From assembly GCA_029204225.1 (NCBI GenBank), contig CM055102.1, positions 36,390,585-36,454,584 on the forward strand: 64,000 nucleotides of DNA. The letters are read 5' to 3'. The stretch comes from Diphasiastrum complanatum (Eukaryota > Streptophyta > Lycopodiopsida > Lycopodiales > Lycopodiaceae). Positions 56,348-64,000 of the stretch are shown here, piece after piece. Position 1 is the stretch's first letter. Each line of letters starts with the position of its first letter. The translations under genes were made by a program, and so were the position numbers. The notes beneath the pieces were generated by a model, which had not been told where the DNA came from, searched no databases, and worked only from the letters and a program-made list of their open reading frames with translations.

Positions 56348-58252
56348 TCACCATATCCATGATAGTGTTTCTTTGATGTTGACATCTTTGATGAACTTGA
56401 GAGCTTTGCGCCATCCTAGCATCTTCGAAATTGATTCCTTCCAAATTTCATGTAGATGCTTGACTTTGAGGCTTGCTCCTTCTTCATGTGCATGCTCCTC
56501 CATGAGAAAATAAAGATTTCTTCTTGACTTACTAGGATCACAAAGATCTAACATCATGTTACCATGATCTAGAGAATTAGACTTATCCAAATTGGCAAGA
56601 CTATGCATGCTATAATAACAAAGTGTTTGCATCATATCTTCATGTTTGTTTACCATGCTAATCTCAGATCCAATGAGGCTAAATACTTTATTATGGAGAT
56701 AAGTGTCTTTAGAAGATGATTCACTTACTCTCATAAAGAGTTTACAATTTGCCTCAATACAAATTTTCAAACTATGAGTGAACAAACCACTTTTGCTCTT
56801 ACATGACTCAAGAGCATACATTTGATGAAATAACCATTTGCTTTCTAATTGATTTAAAATCAATTTCAACCTTTTCAGAACATCATCTATGTTCTCAAGA
56901 GAGACTTCATACTCAACTAGTATGGCTTTACTCCAATTTTGAGATGCAATGATCTCACTAAAGCAAATTGATTTATCAAATGACATAAGAGAAGTAAGTA
57001 TGAAATGTATACCATATGAGATATGCTCCTCTTTCCCTTGAAATGTGAGCCACATGGACTCAACCATATTTCTTGAGTTTCTTTTTGGAATCACAATTTG
57101 AGAAGGTCTCTCCTCAATCCTTGGCACACTTGAACCTTGAGATGACTCCTTAAGATCCTCTTCATGATGCTCCTTCTTGATGGAAATCCGAGACCTCCAT
57201 GTCTCATAATGATCACAACAACTATGACCACACAATATGCACTTCCTATGCTTATCAAAATTACTTATGCTAAAAACATAAGTCCAAAAATCACCACAAC
57301 TTGGCATGATTTTTCTAATATTGAAATCAAAAGGCATTTCCATCTCAATAAGGCTAACTACTTGCTTATGGATATAAGTGTCCACTTTGGATGCTTCACT
57401 TATTCTCATAAGAAGTTTACAACTTGCCTTTAAGATTGAAAACTTACAATTTTCATCTTTATGAATGAACACATCATTCATGATTTTATTGAAGCCAAAA
57501 GATCCTACATTATGAAGATATTTCCATTTCCTTGCCTTCATAACTAATGTAAGCTTACAAGGAAAACATGCTTTGCTATACTTAAAAGCATCACACTCAA
57601 CTAGTATTGCCTTAAGCCACCTTTGAGATACAAAACTCCCTTCAAAGCAAAATAGATCTTCATAAGTTGACATGAGAGCATAAATGAAACTATTTTCATT
57701 CTGTGATTGCTCCTTATTCTTGATTGATTTCCCTTGGATAATGACAATAAGTTTCAACTTGTCCAAAGTTCCAAGCAAAATACTTTCCAAGGACATAAAA
57801 TAGATCCAAGTTACTTTCATGAAAGTGACATCTATCTTTGCATCTTGAACCAAACAATGCACTTCCAAATGAAAAATTTCAAAAGATTTGACATGTGTTG
57901 TGATGGACTCTTGAAGACAAATCTTGCAAGTCCTTGTGAGACTCCAAGCCTCATTCACCTTTCCACAAAGGAAACACCTTTCCTTGGACTTGTCCTTCTT
58001 GTATTTGAATTTTGAACTTGAAGCTCCATCCTTCACCTCGGCCCCCTTGCTTTGGTTCTCCTTGGATGGATTGGTCTTCTTTTTGTAGCATCTTGAGAAA
58101 AAATATCCTCCCTTGCCACAAAGGTTGCACTCAGGATCCTTTCTTTCCTTCACTAGGATGTCACCTATTGATGCCATGTGAATAAAAACCTGTGATATGG
58201 TTCTACAGATGTAATTTGTGACTTTCAAGAGACTAGATTTGAACATCTTCAA
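56348..58252 (-). CDS. 634-residue frame of a non-autonomous copia-type element, duplicated module
   Basis: A long stop-free frame lies just inside the 3' LTR. Residues 42-55 hold a knuckle-like CNLCGKGGYFFSRC (Tyr where His is expected), with ERCFLCGK near 91 and CILCGHSCCDH near 338. Residues 387-450 match the integrase-RT linker of copia-2 (RNSRNMVES..LTFQGK, SQNWSKAILVEY against SKEWYKAMLDEY). Two modules, about 190-345 and 417-570, repeat each other with a 225-residue (675-bp) shift; compare KLLMRISEASKVDTYIH and KLFMRVSESSSKDTYLH. No protease, integrase, RT or RNase H remains. It seems assembled from gag and linker pieces of a copia element and then duplicated. The 5' LTR was not found to the right. 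Whether it is translated is unknown. Confidence 0.65.
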   Translation of the reverse strand: MKMFKSSLLKVTNYICRTISQVFIHMASIGDILVKERKDPECNLCGKGGYFFSRCYKKKTNPSKENQSKGAEVKDGASSSKFKYKKDKSKERCFLCGKVNEAWSLTRTCKICLQESITTHVKSFEIFHLEVHCLVQDAKIDVTFMKVTWIYFMSLESILLGTLDKLKLIVIIQGKSIKNKEQSQNENSFIYALMSTYEDLFCFEGSFVSQRWLKAILVECDAFKYSKACFPCKLTLVMKARKWKYLHNVGSFGFNKIMNDVFIHKDENCKFSILKASCKLLMRISEASKVDTYIHKQVVSLIEMEMPFDFNIRKIMPSCGDFWTYVFSISNFDKHRKCILCGHSCCDHYETWRSRISIKKEHHEEDLKESSQGSSVPRIEERPSQIVIPKRNSRNMVESMWLTFQGKEEHISYGIHFILTSLMSFDKSICFSEIIASQNWSKAILVEYEVSLENIDDVLKRLKLILNQLESKWLFHQMYALESCKSKSGLFTHSLKICIEANCKLFMRVSESSSKDTYLHNKVFSLIGSEISMVNKHEDMMQTLCYYSMHSLANLDKSNSLDHGNMMLDLCDPSKSRRNLYFLMEEHAHEEGASLKVKHLHEIWKESISKMLGWRKALKFIKDVNIKETLSWIW

Positions 58253-58627
58253 TAATCTAGAATTATCTACAAAAGATCTAGCTCAACTTCAATAGAAACA
58301 AAATGGAAACATTTTCATACTAGCTCATTGAAAACAATTGTTGTATGCATTGTGTCATCCACTTGATCCAAATCAATATAGTCTCCAATATGTTGATCAT
58401 TTCCATCTCGGAATCCATCATCTCTTCCAATCACTCATCCTCATCCATGTTCTTTCAAACCTTCCACATTATCAAGATTATCATTCTCTCTAACCTCATG
58501 CTCACCTTTCACAACAAATTCTCTTTTAGGTAATTCTATGAAACAATGATGTCATGTTAATTAGTGTCTTCTCTTAAATTCAAACATCGATCCACTTCTT
58601 GATCACCCATTGACCTTTACTTAGGAC

Positions 58628-59230
58628 TGATGCTTTTTGAATAAATTTGGATATCACGCGTGTGAGGTGAGAGTAGTTTAGATCTCATTCATAAGGTTAG
58701 TTAGGCTTGTTTAGTCATAATTCTTAGATTATAGGGCCAAATTCCTTGAATCGTGGAGGTGGACCTAGCCACCAACTTGGCAAAACTCCAGGGTTAGGTA
58801 AAATTGAGAAATTAGGGCAAAAATGGTCAATCATCTTCCTTATTACACGTATTTTCACCTAACTTGAGGTGGAGAAGTGCTTTTTTGTACATACAATCCA
58901 TCTCTCATAGTAATGCCTTAGAATTTTTGAGAGCTCATTGGCAATCTTGGCTTCTTCATTATGATACTTGTATTTTTTTTGTGATCCAAATGATAAGATA
59001 ACTTGTTCTCCAATAATTTATGGTTTCAGGCCGTACTGGAGGTCGTACCACACGTGTGGGGTCAGATCTTCAAGTAGATCAATGATTTATGATTGCTCTT
59101 GGTTGATGTGTGGCCAATCTAGATCTTGGTTTTCGATGTCTAATTTGCATTCAATTGATAATCAATCAATCAATCTCTCTTGGGAGTCATTATTAGGCTC
59201 ATTTAAGGTCCAAAGAACAGTACTTCAACA
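58628..59230 (+). repeat. copia LTR, plus strand, with primer site
   Basis: Ends ..ACTTCAACA at 59230, followed by TGGTATCAGATCC at 59231, a slightly altered tRNA primer site. The start is placed at TGATGCTTTTTG by its TG and is uncertain. CACACGTGTG is at 59049. Part of it (58656-58728) matches 23163-23232 in reverse. Only non-coding leader-like DNA follows, so the internal region is lost. Confidence 0.6.
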
Positions 59231-59826
59231 TGGTATCAGATCCAAGTAGAAGAGTTAATCATTGATCAAATGTACAATCCATTTTTAGCAAGTTTTGGAC
59301 CTAAAAGCTAGAATTGGAGGGCCGACTTGAAATCGGTAGAAGGGGTGGGGGACCAAACTTGGTCAGGGTCTTCTGCTATGAAAATACCTTACATGCCAAA
59401 TGCTCTTACCTCCCTTCAAAATATTTCTTATAAACAATGATTGGCATAGTATATCTTGGTGATTATCATGGCCAATTACATAAAGTTCAATATTTCAACT
59501 TACTCCATTTTCAAAAACTTTTGGACTTTTAAGTATTGGTCTTTTGTTTAAACAAATAACTTTCATTATTGTGACAGTGTGGATGTATTACTAGTATAGT
59601 TGTAGGAGTTGTAGACAAATTTTGGCAATATGCATTCATGAATCATAGTTTCTATATTAGCTAGCTTTTCACTAAATTATATGGGACTGTTGTGTGTGTG
59701 CACTCTTACAAAAAAATAGATTTTTTACTATTGCAATTTTGAAGCTTTTTGTTGCCTCAATATTGTCTCTATAGTCAGTTATTGCAGGAGGTGTGTACTC
59801 ACAAGAATCAATGAAAACTTCCAAAG
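59231..59826. other. leader remnant and intergenic DNA
   Basis: About 150 bp after the primer site look like copia leader; the rest is AT-rich without a supported gene. Confidence 0.4.
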
Positions 59827-60309
59827 ATGTTGGTGAAACAAGTGAAAAACATGTACTTTAAATACACTAAGATAAAACAATCTAGCATTTTTGTAATGTT
59901 TGGAGCTAACAAGAAAAAGCACACCGAGAAATATAGTTGTGATGGGTGCAATGAGGAGGAAAAAGTTGATGCAAAACAAGAAAAGATTCAATCAGCCAAC
60001 CTTCAAAAGAATCTAGAAGCTCTTAGAATTGCAGAAGCTTGTAACATGTGGCAAGATCGATGGATCATTGCTTACCCGTGGCTAGAGTTCAACAAAAAAT
60101 TAGGAAGGGTGTACTGTAAAGTATGCAAGCAACAGCCAAACCATTTCAACAATGTATTTGGAACTTTGGGGAGAACTAACATTTGCGCTAGTTCATGGTT
60201 GGATCATGGTAGGTCCAAAGTCCATAGAGATATATATAGAGATAAGATTGAAGCTGAGAAGAAGGCAATACTCAAACTTATGATCATGTATTGCAGCAAG
60301 ACCTATTGA
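59827..60309 (+). pseudogene. TTF-type zinc-finger fragment, hAT-transposase-like N-terminus
   Basis: 160 residues. After a lysine-rich N-terminus comes MWQDRWIIAYPWLEFN (74-89), then C97 and C100 of YCKVCKQQ and H127 and H133 of DHGRSKVH. This W..PWL..C-x2-C..H-x5-H layout is typical of the TTF-type zinc finger that precedes a hAT dimerisation/transposase region. The frame stops shortly after the finger, and no catalytic domain was found downstream. An alternative start is the Met at residue 24. It may be a truncated transposon gene or a derived host gene. Confidence 0.6.
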
Positions 60310-61430
60310 GAAATGTTGATTCAAACTCATGCACTTGTTTGTGTATCAAGTGATGTGAATAGATGTAACGACAAGCCAAATACAGCCATAATTTTGCATA
60401 TTATTGCAATGATTCAAAGCACTACTCAGCCGACAATGTTCTTTTTTGGTAAGTTCCTAGCCTCTTGTGTGATTTTTCTGCAAGCTTTAGTATTTTGAGT
60501 GAGGCAATTTTGGACTTAGTATTATGTCCATGTTGGTGGCTTCATATCTATCGTTAGTAGTTTGATAGCATGTATTCTCATGTCAACCGCAAATTTTGCA
60601 TGTTGACATCTGTTGACTCCCTTGTCTTGAGAAGATGTTTTAGAGTTGATTATATATTGTTTGTAGATGTTTTAATGCTGAAACATGGGTACAAGCTCAT
60701 GTACCTTCTTTGTGATGAGAATGTATTAAGTCAATGTAGAGTAGATGTGACAAAAATGTGACAAATATGTAGAGTAGATGTGACAAAAATGTGTCCAATA
60801 CAGATAGAATTTTGCATGTTCATTCGATGATTCAAAGCACTATTTTAGCCGACAATGTGCTTTTTTGGTAAGTTTTCAGGCTTTTGTGAGATTTTTTTGC
60901 AAGCTTTAGAAATTTCAATGCGAATATTTTACACTAGGTGTTATGTCTATTGGTGGCTTTCGTTTTTGTCCTTACTAGCATGTGTTCTCGTGTTGACGCA
61001 TAATTGGTGTCATAAGATTAAATGCTTCCTGCATGAAATAATTGTTGAAATCACATTAAATCTTGAACACAATTAGCTTTTAATTGCAATTTTGTGTGTC
61101 TGCATAAGTCTTTTGCAAAGCTTTGTTGATATTTTTAAAGAAATGTTTGCATGATTGTAGTGGTTGGCGGTTTTATTGCATGTGTTATAATGTTAGCAAA
61201 TATTTTTAAAGATAACTTAACTTTGGAGTCATTCATAATTTTGATAGGTTTCTTGAGGCATGTCACAAAATCAACTATGAAGTCCTACTTCTTAAGGTTG
61301 CAGTTGGGGGACCATATAGTATGGGTACATTGTGAAGCATATCAATGGCCTCATTTATAAGGAAACAAGAGGCGTGTTGAAGATCTTTCTCTAGAATGTG
61401 ATCAAAGATGCAATGACGTACACAGAGCAT
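60310..61430 (+). repeat. imperfect tandem duplication, about 416 bp
   Basis: GATTCAAAGCACTA...GCCGACAATGT occurs at 60412 and again at 60828, followed in both by TTTTTTGGTAAGTT and a CAAGCTTTAG motif. A weaker third echo starts near 61150 (GGTTTTATTGCATGTG). No gene is supported here. Confidence 0.6.
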
Positions 61431-61433
61431 GCT

Positions 61434-61500
61434 GGGTATTGCTCATCATTTCGTGAGGGAGAAAGTGCAAGCCAAAGAGATCAAGCTCCAACATGTGTGT
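61434..61500 (+). pseudogene. copia RNase H scrap
   Basis: Reads HHFVREKVQAKEIKLQHV, the C-terminal RNase H motif also present in copia-2 (HHFVREMVQAKEIALEHV). It is an isolated remnant. Confidence 0.7.
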
Positions 61501-62029
61501 TGTCTATGGTTTAAAGAGAAAAGAAAAAACTCTTTATGGTTTTGGAGGCAAGCTTTTAAGTTAAAATGGTGTTTTATAACACCAGCTTTAGTTAATTAAA
61601 CTTGTCTTCAAGTCTAACTCCATTAAGTAGGGCTTTAGTTTATGATACACACTTTTCTTATGAGCTTTTGAAGGATTCACATGACTTCAAGTCTCACTTT
61701 GTTGTTACGAATTTACAGATGTTGCTTCCTTTGTATGTGTTGTTTACAACTCTTAATGGTGCCTTTACAAATATGTTATGCTTTCTTTGTATGTGTTGTT
61801 TGTACTTCTTAATGATCCCTTTAGTACAGGAGTTACATAATGGGAAATTTATATTGAGTTTTATATTGGAGTTGGGAAAATCTGGTTTTGGAGCTGATAA
61901 TAAAAACTAGAGTATGATTGTGTCAGTTCTTTAGAATCAATATCAGTTTAATGTTTTATCAGTCTCAACTCTCCACGCTCCATTGTCCGCACTCCGCACA
62001 AACAACTAGCTCTTCTTCTTCCAGGGAAG
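61501..62029. other. upstream region of the P450 fragment
   Basis: Contains a 102-codon plus frame at 61602-61910 with no domain. The last 60 bases before 62030 are CT-rich and could be a 5' UTR. Confidence 0.35.
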
Positions 62030-62437
62030 ATGTTACAGATTGTTGTTATCATTGCTACAGTAATGTTGTTTATCGCCTCCATTGCTGCTCGTTGGAGAAA
62101 GAACAATAATAGTGTGCAGATCAATAGGTTGCATGGAGCACAGTTGCAAAAGGAAAGCTTGTCTCTGCCATGGATAGGCGAAAGCTTCACTTTCTACATC
62201 CAGGGTCCATACCAATTCTACTCCCAGCACATCCCCAAGTCTATGCTCGCTCTCTTTTTCCCTTTATTATCAATATTATAGCTACTTGACTATAGATTTT
62301 TGTTCAGCAACATGATTAATTCACTCTGATTTGAAGCATGAAGCTCTGTAATTTGACAGATATGATCACTTGATGGAAAATTCTACTATTGTCATGTCCA
62401 CTCCAAAAGCTGTCAAATTTTCAATAGCTATGCAATA
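62030..62437 (+). pseudogene. cytochrome P450 5' fragment (CYP85-clan-like), two exons
   Basis: Exon 1, 62030-62238, encodes a hydrophobic anchor (IVVIIATVMLFIASIAARW) and LPWIGESFTFYIQGPYQFY, the conserved region after the proline hinge in plant P450s of the CYP85 clan. A donor (AA|GTCTAT) at 62239 and acceptor (TTTGACAG) at 62359 join exon 2 in phase, giving KYDHLMEN..TIVMSTPKAVKF, the first beta-sheet segment. Exon 2 then meets TAA near 62437. The usual KYG..FKTHLLG stretch is shortened, and no oxygen-binding helix or heme Cys follows before the LTR at 62910. It is a truncated gene. Confidence 0.65.
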
Positions 62438-62438
62438 A

Positions 62439-62678
62439 TTGTCATTTTTGGTATTAATCCCCCCACCTGTATCTCAGTTGATGGATTTTTGCTCAATGCA
62501 CAAACAAGAGACCACGGTAGCAAATATGAACAAAACTATTCATGATTCATTGCATTTTGAACTGGTATGGAATAAGGTTGAAAAGGATGATGGAATCACG
62601 AGATGGGTTCTGAGTTCACGGGGAAAGCAACCATCTGTGGTCGCATACCAAGAAACCAAGAAGGCATATGTAGAATAA
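62439..62678 (+). CDS. hypothetical 79-residue frame
   Basis: The C-terminal half (ELVWNKVEKDDGITRWVLSS) is hydrophilic and has coding-like composition, but no family is recognised. It follows the P450 fragment and might be a read-through part of it or an unrelated exon. Confidence 0.2.
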   Translation: MSFLVLIPPPVSQLMDFCSMHKQETTVANMNKTIHDSLHFELVWNKVEKDDGITRWVLSSRGKQPSVVAYQETKKAYVE

Positions 62679-62909
62679 AAGTTGTGGCTTTTAGGTTTTA
62701 ACAATTGCTTTGAAAAGGCAGATACAGATTATCCTCTGTTGCAATAGTTAAGATCAACAGAGCTCCATTGTTAATGAGTATAGTTGAAAATTTTAAGCAT
62801 TGCTAGGATGATCAACTCTTGTGGTCATGAAGAACTTCAATTTGAGAAAATTTGATGTTGATTTAGTGTGAAGTCTGACTGATTTGGTTTCTTATTACAA
62901 TTCACATTC

Positions 62910-63730
62910 TGTGAAAAATGCAAAAATAAGCTTGGTAGAGGCCAAAAATCATGTATATAGGATGATTACACATGTGTGGAGCCTGTTTCCATGTGTGAAA
63001 ATAATGTACTTGTCATGTACCATAATCATATAGGTTGTACATATGATTTAATTCAAGTTCTAGTGGCTAAAAAGGCCAAAAACTAGTTTTCTAGATATAT
63101 GACACATGGCATCAATCTATTGATTGCATGAGCCAAATATTTTGGTTAGGTGTCACATCCCATGTGTAGAGGACAGCTCACACGTGTGGAATAAGCTGAA
63201 GTAGGCAAATTTGGACTTCTAGAAAATTTCCAAGTACATCTCCATATAGAAGGAAAATGGACCAAAAGTGCTCAAAATAGAAGGTTTTGTCCAAGTGTCA
63301 ATTTTGCATGATGAATCATCATATGACAAAGCACACATGTGGGATCAGAGGGATGATCAGTACCACGAGCTCCCACTTATTGTATATATAGAGCCACATT
63401 TGGCCATAATCATTGTGAGACACCAATCTTGGTTTTGGAAGCGATTTTGAGTGATTCTCTCCATTTGTCTACATTTGTTTTGATTGTTTTGAGGTGCTAT
63501 CAATGTGTACTTGATTTTCAGGTTGGAGTCCGTACTCATACAGGTTTTCACACGTGGGAAACCAGAAAGTACACCTACCTTCAATTAATGATTGTTCTTG
63601 TTATGATTTTGTGTCTAGAATTGATCTAGATTGATCTTAATCTCAAGTAGATTGATAGATCAAGTAATCTGACAACCAATCCCTCTTGAGGATCAGAGCC
63701 TCTCTTGGTCCTTTTTGTACTTTTTGCACA
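62910..63730 (+). repeat. copia-type 5' LTR, plus strand
   Basis: About 821 bp from TGTGAAAAATGC to TTTTTGCACA, followed by the primer site TGGTATCAGAGCC at 63731. It has a TATA-like TTGTATATATAGAG near 63378 and CACACGTGTG at 63179. It is the inverted counterpart of 55388-56210. Confidence 0.9.
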
Positions 63731-64000
63731 TGGTATCAGAGCCTAGTACAAGAGGTTTTGTTGAAATTGATAGGGTTAATCCATATCAAAGCCAAAATTA
63801 GCAGTTTTTGGAGACTAGTCAAATTTTGGGTAGCGAGTTGGATTTGATAGATATTCTCAAAATTTCTGGACCAGAACTTGTTGTGGGCTATAGGAACCCT
63901 TTTCACACGTGTGAGGCCGTACAGCTCCGGTTTTGGCTAAGAAAATTCATTGAGATATTTTTGGTGCAAAATCAAGCATTTTCTATAGAGAATCTAATCC
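63731..64000 (+). mobile_element. start of a plus-strand copia internal region, cut by the window edge
   Basis: Begins with the primer site TGGTATCAGAGCC. The remaining 260 bp are leader, with another CACACGTGTG at 63904 followed by AGGCCGTAC. Gag would lie beyond the window. Confidence 0.8.

Overview
This is nuclear DNA of a land plant with a repeat-rich genome. The evidence is nested LTR retrotransposons primed by initiator-Met tRNA (TGGTATCAGAGC), intron-containing genes with consensus GT...AG junctions, a heavy-metal-associated (HMA) protein of a plant family, and the first exons of a plant-type cytochrome P450. I see nothing bacterial, viral-replicon-like or clearly organellar. The species cannot be named from the window.

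Layout. 1-1440: two inverted fragments of a GC-rich LTR, here called family A. 1441-8220: a decayed plus-strand Ty1/copia element (copia-1), then a truncated minus-strand copia fragment. 8221-15164: the longest stretch without a clear transposon. It hides a minus-strand multi-exon gene (11269-12662) found only by reading splice sites; its last exon is present in three tandem versions. 15165-21422: a complete family-A element with target duplication GTGAT and a solo LTR nested inside. 21423-24490: AT-rich DNA with copia remnants. 24491-30108: copia-2, with one uninterrupted 1315-codon gag-pol frame. 30109-45104: a stack of family-A and related family-B elements inserted in one another; it includes a near-perfect 1-kb inverted repeat and a B element that carries gag and protease but no reverse transcriptase. 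45105-53082: low-information DNA, a possible tRNA-derived SINE and a damaged minus-strand copia. 53083-54600: an intact-looking three-exon HMA gene. 55388-59230: a copia-type element whose 634-codon frame contains a duplicated 225-residue module, followed by another copia LTR. 59827-62680: a TTF-type zinc-finger remnant, a copia RNase H scrap and a P450 5' fragment. 62910-end: the start of a plus-strand copia whose LTR is the inverted twin of the one at 55388.

How the parts relate. Families A and B have similar LTRs in the R region, the same primer site, a shared leader with repeated GTGCT/AGCAC stem-loops, and a shared hairpin just before the polypurine tract. A carries no recognisable gene and B only gag and protease, so both probably rely on polymerase from elsewhere (inference). 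The only ordinary host genes I can support are the HMA gene, the multi-exon gene at 11-12.7 kb (function not recognised) and the broken P450. Exon models, target duplications and repeat periods were worked out by hand; no alignment or database search was run.
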